From Triangularia verruculosa (Eukaryota > Ascomycota > Sordariomycetes > Sordariales > Podosporaceae): a stretch of DNA of 64,000 nt. Below, piece after piece: positions 11,901-22,862 of this stretch. Where the stretch lies: NCBI GenBank assembly GCA_033296885.1, contig MU864030.1:1-64000 (forward strand), in the 5' to 3' direction. How positions within the stretch are numbered: position 1 is the first letter of the stretch; each line of letters starts with the position of its first letter. A program made the position numbers and the translations under genes. Below the pieces are notes generated by a model. That model made no database searches, had not been told where the DNA came from, and was given only the letters and a program-made list of their open reading frames with translations.

Positions 11901-12917
11901 TCCATCCAAGCAGATACTTCCAAGGCTGGCGCCTACACGTACAAGTTCATGGCCTTGGAGGACCATCTGTACAATAGCGACCGCAGCTTCCAGCCCGTGA
12001 TTGTGGAGCAAAAGGTCAACAGCAAACCCACGGCCACGTTCACCAAGCCTGGTCATTCGTTCAAGTACTGCAAGTCGGAGCAGGGCGCCGAGGAGGGTAT
12101 TCCTGTTATTCTTTCCGGCGTACCTCCTTTCTCGCTCGAGGTTGAGATCAAGCACCAGAGCGCCGCTTTGCCTGAGATTTACCGAACCCCTGTCATCAAC
12201 TCGAACACCTACGAGATTCAGATCCCCCGGCATCAACTTCGCCTTGGTACCCAGCACATCCGCATCCGCGACGTCAAGGATGGCAGCGGCTGCCACTCGG
12301 CTACAGCCAACATTGGCGGTCCCTCGGTCCAGGTTCAGCTGTTCGAGGCGCCGACCATCTACCCGCTCGAAACCCGCACCGATTACTGTGTGGGCGAGCG
12401 CATTTCGTACACCCTGTCTGGAAGCCCGCCATTTGACGTCTGGTACACCTTTGGTGGCGTCGAGCGCAAGGCCAAGTCGACCACGACCAGCTTCCGTCGC
12501 GTGGCCGAGTCACCGGGCGAGTTTGTCATTACGACCATCTCTGACAAGGCCTCGGAGTGCAAGGCGCCCGTCAACGTCAAGAAGACGATCCACCCCATGC
12601 CGGCCGTCAAGATCAGCAGGGGCCGGAACGCCCGCGTCGACATTCATGAAGGTGGAGAGGTGGAGATTCTGTTTGAGTTTTGGGGCACGCCTCCGTTTGA
12701 GTTCACGTACACGCGCAGCACGAACGCGAAGAAGGGACAGAAGAGCGTGGTGTTGGAGACGAGACATGATATCAGCCATGAGCACAGCAAGGTTATTCGG
12801 GCGAGCCAGGAGGGAACGTATGAGGTTGTGGCGATCAAGGACAAGTTTTGTGCCTTTTCGACGATGGGGGTGGATGAGAAGGGGGATAAGAAGGGGCAGA
12901 AGAAGTTGGGGTATTGA
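8991..12917 (+). CDS. POM152: Nuclear pore membrane protein POM152
   Basis: Three exons (8991-9455, 9512-11744, 11800-12917) encode 1271 aa, close to the usual family length (about 1250-1340). The N-terminal 70 residues are Pro/Asn-rich and nucleoplasmic/pore-facing. Hydrophobic segments at about residues 76-92, 102-120 and 132-152 anchor the protein in the nuclear envelope. The remainder is a luminal array of Ig-like repeats marked by recurring GTPPF/GxPPF motifs (EGTPPLKITYN, GTPPFVLRYD, GDAPFTLEWE, GTPPFSIEYE, GVPPFSLEVE, GSPPFDVWYT, GTPPFEFTYT). POM152 forms the luminal ring of the nuclear pore complex. Both introns are about 55 nt with consensus ends. The second splits the GTPPF motif of one repeat. 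Confidence 0.95.
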
Positions 12918-14144
12918 TATTTTTTGGTGTGATGGGGATAAGGGGGGTTTTAGGGAGGGGTTTGGTTGGTGAGTGGGTAAGTGAGGTTGGGAAGGGGGGG
13001 AGGGTTGGGAGGGGAGCGATTGACGAAAAAGAAATTGGTATTTTATTTGGTTTTTGGCTTTGGTTCTGTTGTCGTATTTATTCTTTTTAAAGGGATTGTA
13101 ACTAAATGAGGTAAACCATAGCACGGCGTTTTTGTGGGGGGAATTGAAATGGGTGATTGTTTATACACTGGGCTGTGAGGGAGTCATGCGTATTTGAAAG
13201 GAATGAGGTTTTGAAATATGGTAGAAGAGCGCTGAGCCTGAACGCCTCTTTGGTTACGTTTGCAGTGTTTTGACGACTAGACAGGTGTTTTTTGCATTGT
13301 CAATTTTGTAGTTTGAGAACACAATCTCATACAACCCCTACGAATACTTCTTTCATCTCAGGGAAACACAGGGAGAAGAAGATGGAGAGGGAGATGAGGG
13401 AATGGATGGAGAGAACGACGGTGATGGCGGAGGAGCTAGATTTGGTGTTGAGGAATGCTCAAGGGGAATAGATGTGACGGATATAACGGAGACAATATGC
13501 AGACAGACCGATATCATGGATGAATGATACAAACTACGGCATGGCGCCCCTTTCATTGCATTTCAAAAGGCTGGATGGAAATGCGAATAGTGTCGATGAC
13601 GTATTATGCGAGCACAGCGAGACCGGCAGAAAAGTGACGGCATCCCGCTCTGGGCGCATAAAATCCAGACCCTTTTTCCAACGCTAAGCCCGATCTAGAA
13701 GGCGGTCAGGCGCACCATTCGCAGTTCAGACCATTCGGGCGGAAAAGTTCCCCACTGTCTGTGCCTCTTGTGAAAACCAACTCCCGCTCAAGCATCCAGC
13801 CAGCCTGCGCCGTTCCCGCTTGCCCGTTTGCTTGTGAGAGAGAGCCTACACCCTGACGCAATCCAGATCAGACCGACAGAGAGACCCTTACACACTACAT
13901 CTCCGCGCAACAAGAGGTTTCAGTGTGGCGTGTTGCTTGTTCTTGTTGCGCCTTTCTTTGTGACAGCAGCAACCATAGATACCATTACCAACCTCTCTCT
14001 TTTTATTGTTTTCAGCCGACTGCTCGATTCTCGATAATAGATACCTACCTACTACCTATCCACGATAGCCTCGTCCTCCCACGTCACCAGCTCGCAAGCG
14101 CATAACATTACTTCCCACCACCACCACCACCAAAATCTCTTACC
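12918..14144. other. Intergenic; POM152 3' flank and PSS promoter/5' leader
   Basis: About 1.2 kb. The first part is the G/T-rich downstream region of POM152. The second part contains C/T-rich leader-like sequence and a CACCAC tract close to the start at 14145. No gene was recognised; the small open frames here lack family similarity. Confidence 0.5.
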
Positions 14145-15061
14145 ATGTCAAAGAGAACAAGCGTCGCGGCCTCCGGGTCAGCTTCTTCTTCCTCCGGAAA
14201 CGATGCCACCATTTCCAAACCACCAGCGCGTATGTTGTTTCTCCTCCCCCACCTTTGTTTTTTTTTTTGTTTTCTCAAACTAACCAACACAACCCACAAT
14301 CACAGTAAGAGACAACAAGCAAGACCTCCTCCTCTCCTCCGATGTAGGCCACTTCTCCCTCATCCGCGCCCTCCACCTGGCCGACCTCATCACCGAGCTC
14401 AACGGCCTCTGCGGCATCCTCTCCGTCTTTTCGTCTTTGAGATACTGCATCGCCACGGGGCCCTTGGCCTCGGCGCTCAACACGGAGGCCCATTCCACCC
14501 TCTACTGGGCGCTGGGCTTCTTACCTCTAGGCTTGTTCTTTGACTTTTTCGACGGTAAAGTTGCGCGGTGGAGGAAAAAGAGCAGCATGATGGGGCAGGA
14601 GCTGGATTCGCTTGCCGATCTTGTATGTCTTTCCCTCCCCCACTTCTCCCTTTTTCAAACAAAAATACTAAATAGAAGCTAAAAAAAAATAGATTTCTTT
14701 CGGCGTAGCCCCGGCGGCAGCCGGCTTCGCCATGGGCATCCGCACACCCGTCGACCACCTCCTCCTCGGGTTTTTTGTCCTCTGCGGCCTGACTAGGCTG
14801 GCCAGGTTCAACGTCACCGCCACCGCCATCCCCAAGGACGCCACCGGCAAGGCAAAGTACTTTGAGGGAACCCCAATTCCCACCACCCTTGCCCTCGACG
14901 CGGTGATGGCGTATTGGATCTCCAAGGGCTGGATCCACGAGGCACTGCCACTGGGTACTTTGCTGACTGGGACGGTCCTGGAGTTCCACCCTGTGGCGGT
15001 CATCTTTGCGGTGCATGGGTGTTTGATGTGCAGCAAGACGATTCATATTCCTAAGCCCTAG
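14145..15061 (+). CDS. CHO1: CDP-diacylglycerol-serine O-phosphatidyltransferase (phosphatidylserine synthase)
   Basis: Three exons (14145-14229, 14306-14622, 14693-15061) encode 256 aa, similar to yeast Cho1 (276 aa). The CDP-alcohol phosphotransferase signature D-x2-DG-x2-AR-x8-G-x3-D-x3-D is complete: DFFDGKVAR at residues 108-116, Gly125, Asp129, Asp133. Upstream is the typical LADLITELNGLCGI segment. Downstream are SFGVAPAAAGFAMG and GLTRLARFN, plus several hydrophobic helices. The enzyme makes phosphatidylserine from CDP-diacylglycerol and serine in the ER membrane, the first step of the CDP-DAG route to PE and PC. The N-terminal 28 residues are Ser-rich and cytosolic. No UAS-INO-like element was noticed upstream. 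Confidence 0.95.
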
Positions 15062-16044
15062 GTTTAGGGACTTTTTTGAAAGGAGGGGGGGGTTTCACTG
15101 GGATTTCGGGGGTTTTCTGGGACAAAAAATGGGGAAAAGAAAATGAAATAAGAAGTGGGAGGGTTTTTTGCCCAAAGGATTAAGATACCTCACGACACAC
15201 ACACGACAACAAACACTGCACTCTCAACTTTGTATGTAACAATTTGAAACCTTTTTTTTTTCTTTTACGATGATGATGGAGGGGAGGAAGACTGAGAAGA
15301 GGAAGGGGGAATACCAATTCAACTTGATGGAAGGACCATGAGCTATACTGTTTTTTTGTTTTTCTGCTGGCTTTGGGTTTGATTGTTGTAGAGAGTGTGT
15401 GTGCTTTTTTGAATGATACCTGACAGTTTTTTACCAAATGTTGATAAACATGACTAAATTAATACGTTGTCGAGACGACGGAATACTATTTGCGTGTGTG
15501 TGTGGGCAGCCCCCCTGAATCCTTGGTCAACAAACAGAACCTTTGTAGCAAAGAAAAATTGTATTATAAAGTATGTTTAAAGTGCATTAATGGATCGATG
15601 GGTTAAGCATGACCACTTGAAGATATCTCTTGGTAATGCTACCCCCTACATGGATGTTGAGAAATCTGTTATACATACCTCTCCTTTCCAAAGGCTTAAA
15701 GAATAAGCAGACACACACCAGTGGTGATTGTTGGAAGGAAGAGTATTCAAAAGGGTTGCTTTTATTTCTTTAATATTACTACCCATCAACCAACCACACC
15801 ACCAAAACACCACCTCTCCCCCTCAACGCCCGCCAACAATAGCCTTGCTTTAACAATACCACAAAAAATACAAAAGTTATACAACTAGTTCCCAGCTTGT
15901 TTACGTGTGTGTGCGTGTGCGTGTTAGTAAAGCTCAAGGGTAGCCAGGTGTCGGCAAAGCAAAAAAAAGAATAATTTCTACTCTCTTCTACTCTCACATT
16001 TATATTTTTTTCCTTTCGTTCATTCTTTGCTTTCTTTCCCATTT
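15062..16044. other. Convergent 3' intergenic region
   Basis: It separates the 3' ends of PSS (+) and threonyl-tRNA synthetase (-). It is A/T-rich with purine tracts, a short GT microsatellite near 15490-15505, and a GT-rich tract near 15903-15925. No gene was seen. Confidence 0.55.
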
Positions 16045-18548
16045 TCAAGCCTTGACCTCCTCCTCCTCCTTCTTCCCCTCAGCCACGTGAGGGAAGGGGT
16101 TATACATCCCCCTATCCACCTTGAGCTGCCTGAGCTTCTCCACCGCCTCCTCCAAATCAAACGGCACGTCCCTCGCCTGAGTGGACGTGTCGTCACGATA
16201 CCGAATGTTGACCTTTCGGTTGCGCATCTCATCGTCACCAACAACAAAAACAAAGTTGTCTGTTGTGTGGGAGGTTAGTTTTTGGTGTGCCATGGCAGAA
16301 AAAGGGAAAAAAAGTTAAAAGAAAAAAAAAAGAAAAGCTTACATTGAGCCAGCTGGCCGTTGCGGATCTTCTTTTGGAGCGTGTTGCCCGAGCTGTCGAC
16401 ATCTACCACAGGCCTTGTTTAGTATACTTGAGAAAAAAAAAAGGAAGCAAAAAGGGAGGCAAACATACCGGCATAGAACTTCTCCTTCTTCAGGAGGCTC
16501 GCAACCTCCTTGGCGTAATCCAAGAAGCCCATACCGACGGGAATGACGATGACCTGGCGGGGCGACATCCAGAATGGCCACTTGCCGGCAAAGTGCTCGG
16601 CCAAGATGGCAGTGAAGCGCTCGATACTGCCAGCCATGGCACGGTGGATCATGACAGGGCGGGCGCAGCCAGGAGAGAGTGGCTTCTTGATGAGAAGAGG
16701 CTTCTTCTTCTCCTTACCGTCTTTGTCCTTTTCGGCCTCGGCCTCGGGAGCAGGAGGAGCAGGCTCCTCAGCAGCAGCCTTGGTCTCACCCTTCTGCACA
16801 GCCTCGCCGGTCTGGTACTCAAGGGAGAAATTCTGAGGCTGCTGGAAATCGAGCTGGATGGTGGCGCACTGCCATGGTCTGTTCAGGCAGTCCAGCACAG
16901 CGATATCAATCTTGGGCCCGTAGAAGGCACCATCACCGGGGTTGAGCTCCCAAGCAACACCGCCATCCTTGTCAGAGGCAGCGAACTCGTCTAGGGCCTC
17001 CTTAAGACGGGCCTCAGCGCGGTCCCAGGTCTCAATCTCACCAAGGAACTTGTCTGGGCGAGTAGAGAGCTTGAGCCTGAAGGTAAGGCCGAGGATGCCG
17101 TAGAATTTGCGCATGAAGTCAAAGAGATCGGCAACCTCCTCCTTGATCTGGTCCTCACGGCAGAAGATGTGGGCGTCATCCTGCTGGAATCTTCTCACTC
17201 TGGTGAGACCGCTGAGCGCGCCGCTGGCTTCATTTCGGTGAAGGACGCCAAAGTCGGCAAGACGGAGGGGAAGCTCCTTGTGACTGCGCTCTCTGTGGCG
17301 GAACATCATGGCGTGGGCTGGGCAGTTCATGGGCTTGAGACCGAACTGCTCCTTGTCAACGTCAAGAAGGAACATGTCCTCCTTGTAGTGGGCCAAATGG
17401 CCAGACTGCTCCCAAAGAGACACGTTAAACATATTGGGGGTCATGACCTCGTCGTAGCCACGGGCCCAGTACTCCTCCTTGATGTAATCCATAATCGCAT
17501 TGTGGATGCGCATACCGTGAGGCAGCCACATGGCCGAACCAGGCGAGGACTCCTCGAAGTAGAACAGCTCCTGCTGCTTGCCAATCAAGCGGTGGTCACG
17601 CTTAGCGGCCTCCTCCAAAAACTTCTTGTGGGCAGCCATCTGCTTCTTGTCGGGGAACGAAACACCGTAGATTCTCTGGAGAGAGTCGTTGTTCGCATCG
17701 CCCAGGAAGTAGGAAGCCGAGTTCTTCATGATGGCAAAAGCCTCAATTCTGCCGGTATCTGGTACGTGGGGTCCTCTGCACAAATCGATCAAGGGGCCGT
17801 TTCTGTACACTGTTGTCCTGGTGCCATCGGGAATCTTGTCGTTGATGATGTGCTGCTTATATTTATTGTAGGCGAACATCTTGAGCAGATCCTCCTTGCT
17901 CATCTCGAGTCTCTGGAATGGCTGCTTCTCCTTGACGACCTTGCTGACAATGCTCTCGAGTGGTGCCCAATCTGTGGAATGAACAGCGGCACCGTCTGGC
18001 AGAGCCATCTCGTAGTAGAAACCGTTGTCTACTGGGGGACCAATGCACAACGAACAACCGAATCTCCGCTCGCAAGCCTCTCCGAGAATATGTGCACTGG
18101 AATGCCAGAACACAAATTTGCCCTGGTCATCGTTGAAGTCGAGGAGCTCAAGCTTGCAGCTCTTCTCCAGGGGACGCTCGAGATCCCAGAGTGTCTCGCC
18201 ATCGAGTCTCGCAACGACGGTGCGCTTGTAAAGGCTGTTGGAGATGCCCTTGGCGATCTCAGCGGGGGTGGTCTCGTAAGATTTGCCGACCTTGATGGTG
18301 CCATCTGGCATTGTGATTATGATGTCCTCGCGGGGCCTGCTGGCAAGTTCCTCCTGTTGCTCCTTGTACAGACGGTCGAACAAGGCGATACGCTCCTCGA
18401 AGAAGGAGGGTGGCGGGCTCAGCTCGAGGGGGCCGGCGCTGGCATCGGCGGGGGGCGCAGCCTTCTTCTCCTTCTTGGCCTTCTTCTTCTCATCGCCGCC
18501 GATTGTGGCCTTCTTGAGGGCTTCTGTGACCTTCTCGACCTTCTCCAT
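16045..18548 (-). CDS. THS1: Threonyl-tRNA synthetase, cytosolic type
   Basis: Three exons (16469-18548, a 60-nt exon 16343-16402, and 16045-16259) encode 784 aa. Order of domains: a Lys-rich N-terminus; TGS domain (about 75-140, IIITMPDGTIKVG); editing domain with HSSAHILGEA; class II catalytic core. The core has the zinc-binding Cys in MNCPAHAMMF, motif 2 (RNEASGALSGLTRVRRFQQD) and motif 3 (RPVMIHRAMAGSIERF). The C-terminal anticodon-binding domain (VIVIPVGMGFLDYAKEV) ends ...YNPFPHVAEGKKEEEE. It charges tRNA-Thr in the cytosol. An Ala/Glu/Lys-rich insert of roughly 45 residues sits between the FSLEYQTGE region and motif 3. A long antisense frame over this gene is a codon-bias shadow. The gene is divergent from the F-box gene. 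Confidence 0.96.
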
Positions 18549-19210
18549 GGTGACGATTTTCCCGGACTGTCGGCGTGTGGTGTAGTGGGGGTGTTGGTTG
18601 TAGGTTGGACGGAAGTTTGTTCGAGGGCGATGGCAAAGACCTAAGTAGGAATATTCTGCGTCCCTGAAACCAAGTTCGGGGACCTGTCAGCCAATCCGTG
18701 AGTCACGGTCCGAGAGCAACTTCAGACGAGGACAAGGGATGGGCGGGAGCAAGATGTCCTGTGGTGGTGGAGGGGCTCCAGTAAATTTGACTGCTACCCC
18801 GCGGTCGATAGGGGATCGCGGGCAGGGATTGCCGGCTGGAACGTCTGAGCGGGGCTGTCTGCAGCAAGCCAAGGGCAAACGGGCTCAAGAACGTTGAGGA
18901 GCTCGGGCCACCCGGGACGCTATCGAGGAATTATTAGCCACTGATAAGCATTTCTAATAAATGAGCCGGGCCCTTGACGGGATGACGCGCTTTGCGCCTG
19001 CGCAAGTACCGCAGACTAACAGAGTAAGGTTTGCCAATGGCAGACAAATTCATCGTCTTGAGAGCACCCCCGTTCCTGCGACTTCATGAACGGCCGCCAC
19101 CTGTATAGAGTGCTCCCAGGTCGACACCCCCCGCCGCGCCGTCTCTCCCATCTCGCTCCGACCCGGGCGGCCCTGTTCTTCTTCTCGTCTCGCCCTTCGA
19201 CTCTGGTACG
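18549..19210. promoter_or_regulatory. Divergent promoter region ThrRS / F-box gene
   Basis: 662 bp between two head-to-head start codons. No further coding exon is supported. No recognised motif stands out. Confidence 0.5.
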
Positions 19211-21202
19211 ATGACCCGACTCTCCGACTTCCCCGATGAAATAATTCGTCACATCCTTCACTTCGTGTCTGCCGAAGACAACCTCCGCAATTTCCAGCTG
19301 GTTTCGCGACGGCTACACAACATCGCGAACGAGCCTCTCCTGTGGCGAACTTACTGTCTCCAGCATTTTCACTTCTGGGACCCAGACCACGAGCTGGAGA
19401 AGAAGCTCAAAGCCAGGGCGTCTTCGGTTGGCTGGAAGAAGATATGGCTCAAGAGGAGGCGGACAAATCGTGAAGTGGAACGGCTCTTGGACGGCATCGT
19501 CAAGACGACCAGAGGCCAGGTCCGAAGCATCGCGACGATTTGTGAGCAGGGCCTGGATGCCAAGGACTACCTTTTGGATCAGCGCTTCACCGACGAGTCC
19601 GACAACTATGTTCTGGCGAGGAGATACTGGGCGCAGGCAGCATTGGACAGTCTCCACAGAGGGCTAGCTGTGGATGTATGGTCCAAGTATCAAGGGCGTC
19701 TTGACAGCAGGCAAGGTCTTGATATTGCCCTTGGGGCCTTTGACATGTTTGTTCTGCATGATCAAACGCATGACTTAGACTATGTAAGTGGTTTGAATCT
19801 ATGGCTAAAGAGCGTAGCTAACCCCCTCGCCAGATCGTTCAGGCTCTGGATGATTATGCCGCTCAATACATCAGGGAGCACCCGCAATCGAAAGGGTTTA
19901 ACACGAGAGACAAGGCCATCAATTTGGTTCGCTGGCTCCGGTTAAAAAATTACATTGGCGCTGAGTTTCCAATCAGCGACTACCGCAAGCTGCAGCACTG
20001 CCTGATCGGGCACGCGCTCTCTGAGAGCGAGCACACTTCGCTCCCCCTCATTGCAGGCGCCATCTTTGTTTGCGTAGCCCAACGGCTAGGGATCAACACT
20101 GCCTGTCTCAACTTCCCGGGACATGTCTATGTGAGTGTGGAGCCACCTGCCGGCGAGGACCTGGACGGCGAACTTGTATGGGGTAGAAAGCGACCAACGG
20201 CACTACACCGCATGTACCTTGACCCTTTCAGTTCAGATCACGAAATTCCCATTGATTATCTTCGCGCCAAATTAGCCGAACATGGCTGGCCCAGTAATGA
20301 TGGCTCTGCCAGCTTTCACCCGTCCCCGGTTCCCATCGTCGTCCAGCGCATGGCTAAGAACATCAAAACATCCTGGGCCGAAGTGTATTCCCTCCCCGAA
20401 AACGATCCCAAGATAACCTCCACGGGCCGCCTCCGAAGCGGAGTTCCCCTCCGTAATCTTAACACGGCCAGATACGCTGCCATGTGGGCCGAACTCATCA
20501 CCAAGGACCCTTCCAACCTCCGCTGGAGCGACACTATGTCCAACCTTTTGAATGAATGTTTCCAGCACTGGCCTGAGGACCTCTGGATTATTGAAAGATA
20601 TCTCCTGCCAGTGTACAAGCGTCACGAATCAGCTGTCAGGAACTTGAATATTGTTCACCGTGCCGGATGGCAGCACGTTCCGGATATTATCCGGATGATG
20701 AACAATCTCGACAGTCGGGGCTCGACCGTCTGTCACCGAAGGTATACAGAAGACATCCATCGGACGGTGCGCTACAAGATCGGACAAGTTTTCCGTCACA
20801 AGAGGTATGGGTATGTGGGGGTTATCAACGGCTGGAGGACCAGGCAAATGCGGCTGCCAGAGCCTCATACGGTTTCTTTCCAGGATGCACAGGAAGAAGG
20901 CGGCAGGCTCGAAATGTTTGAGGGAAGATCCGGCCACAGGCAGGCTGATAAGATATTTTACACCTGCGTGTAAGTGTTTCCTTTAGCCGTCTACTCAATC
21001 TTTCATGGGCTGTGTGGCTGACCAGTCTAGGAGGCCGTCATATTCTCGACTCAGGATTGCGCAGGAAAATGTCGAAATCATCACTGATCCATCACTAATC
21101 CCAGACGAGCTTTTCACGGCGGCAGGGAAGTACTTCAAGAGGTTTGATCGAGAGACTTGTACGTTTGTATCAAACATTAGGGAATACTATCCTGACGATT
21201 GA
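19211..21202 (+). CDS. F-box protein with SirB1/transglutaminase-like and YccV (hemimethylated-DNA-binding-like) domains, FBXO21 type
   Basis: Three exons (19211-19783, 19834-20969, 21031-21202) encode 626 aa. The F-box is at residues 3-45 (LSDFPDEIIRHILHFVS...LWRTYC). The middle matches the SirB1/Transglut_core2 architecture (LVRWLRLKNYIG, SLPLIAGAIFVCVAQRLGI, FPGHVYVSV). The C-terminus is YccV-like (YKIGQVFRHKRYGYVGVINGW... ending GKYFKRFD...NIREYYPDD). The domain order is that of animal FBXO21 and its fungal counterparts, substrate receptors of SCF ubiquitin ligases. The last intron has two close acceptors (21025 and 21030); only 21030 keeps the YccV frame. Substrates are unknown. Confidence 0.92.
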
Positions 21203-22260
21203 GTCGTCGGATTTCTTTTTGGTTTCTTTTTGTTGGGAAGGTTGTTGGCCCCCAGGACGGGACAACAACTGGGAATGGGAAAGGGGGTGGTGGGTGGTGT
21301 ATCACAAAACAATATATATATACCCAGGGAAAAAGACAAAGGTGGGAAAGGGGTAAGGGCAAGGGGCGTAACATTGGCAAAGCGGATTCGGGAAAAAGTC
21401 TCTCCACTTATCACTACTGTTCTTTTTTTCAGTTCTTTTTTTGATATTCTTTTTGATGTTTTATTAGCGAAGTATGGGCCTTGCCAGCAATAGGACGGTG
21501 GTCTGGCTTGATTGTTGTAATGATGTGTTTTGCTCCAGTAGGGGTTTAATATGAAGGGAAATCTGTTTGGGAAGCTTTTGATGTTATTTTGTGATTTTCT
21601 GATCTCGAAGCACTGTATACCATAGCGATTCTGCAAGATCGTGTCACAATTGGTAGCCTTTTTATGAAAGAAAGTTGGGATGATTTGTGTGAAGATGTAG
21701 CCAAGATAGAAAACGACGGGGGGAGGGGCCGAACAACGCCACAACTGCAAGACATGTACATGTACATACCAAGCTATGCTCATTCTCAGTCAAAAGGGGG
21801 GCCATCGAAAAGCAACTTTCTCCGTTTTTCGTCCACGAGCAAAGCATTTTCCGTGTGTAACCAACTCATCTCTTCCGACTTTGGTAGACATCTTAAAGAA
21901 CAGTGGCTTGTATATGCAGGCCCCTTTCAAACAAAACACGGCAAAAAGGTTTCTGGAGAAATAGTTTTTAGCTTTCAAAATCCATGAGATCATACCATAC
22001 ACTACACTACACTACACTATTGCTCGTCAAGAAAAAAACTGCTGGTAATATTTTTCTGCACACAAGACACACATACTTCCCATCATCATTAATGAACCCA
22101 GAAGTAGAAACATTGTATATTTGCTTGCTAGATACCTACCTTAGATAGTGTGACCCGGAAAAAAGAAAAAGGGTCCATAGAAGTGGGGGGGGGGCCGTAC
22201 CACTCAAGATCCCTAATTCCCCTCCTCCAATCTAACAACAAACAAAGCAATCAGCAATCA
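21203..22260. other. Intergenic with short ACTAC repeat
   Basis: The downstream region of the F-box gene and the 5' flank of the tRNA gene. A perfect CACTA-type pentanucleotide repeat occurs near 22000-22019 and a G run near 22184-22193. No protein gene was recognised. Confidence 0.5.
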
Positions 22261-22362
22261 GTCAGCATGGCAGAGTGGTCTAATGCGTTAGACTTGAATA
22301 AATCATCCACATTCAGGTATCTAATTCCTTCGGGAGCGTAGGTTCGAACCCTACTGCTGACG
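22261..22362 (+). tRNA. tRNA-Ser(UGA) with a 20-nt intron
   Basis: The acceptor stem GTCAGCA pairs with TGCTGAC (22355-22361), with discriminator G at 22362. The anticodon stem TTAGA/TCTAA encloses the loop CTTGAAA once an intron at 22299-22318 is removed. The anticodon is TGA (22295-22297), reading UCA. A long variable arm (about 13 nt, TTCCTTCGGGAGC) makes it class II, as expected for serine. The T arm is GTAGG-TTCGAAC-CCTAC. The intron sits one base 3' of the anticodon, the standard eukaryotic position for the tRNA splicing endonuclease. The mature length is about 82 nt. A T run (22369-22374) just downstream is a plausible Pol III terminator. Confidence 0.95.
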
Positions 22363-22862
22363 ACAATCTTTTTTCGCATTTTTTCTTTTCCCTTTTTACC
22401 AAACAAACCCCCGATACAATCAATCAACCCCCCAATCGCCTTTTCCTCTAGAGAGGACCTCATCGTCCTCTTGCAACGGTGTCTAAATCGTCATGTATTT
22501 CTCAAAGCGATGCTTCCATGATCTGGGTGCTCAAACTCCCAAAAGCTTTTCAGGATTATCTCTACAAAAAACATGCCAACAGCATCGCTAATACTTCCCA
22601 AGTCGCAAATCTACTATGTACTACTTACTCCCTGCATGTCTTTCCCCCCCCCCTTTTCTGGTCTGTATACCGTATCCCCCTGAGAAAGTAAAGCAAACAA
22701 AACTCCAATGCATGCATGCATACCATCTCGACAATCATGAATGCTAGGTCCCAAATAAACTCCTTCGAATAACACCCATACCCGAATAATGACGAACAAA
22801 GATAGAAATGGGGTATGCTAAAGTTCCAAAAACCGCCCATGACTGAGCAGTGAATTTCCCTG
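22363..22862. other. Intergenic between tRNA and HAD-SAK gene
   Basis: About 500 bp with poly-T and C-run tracts. It holds the Pol III terminator of the tRNA and the 3' flank of the minus-strand gene that follows. No coding support. Confidence 0.5.

Noticed and set aside
17169..18644. 491-codon open frame antisense to threonyl-tRNA synthetase
   Set aside because: A codon-bias shadow of the ThrRS gene; no domain is recognisable and no independent signals were seen.
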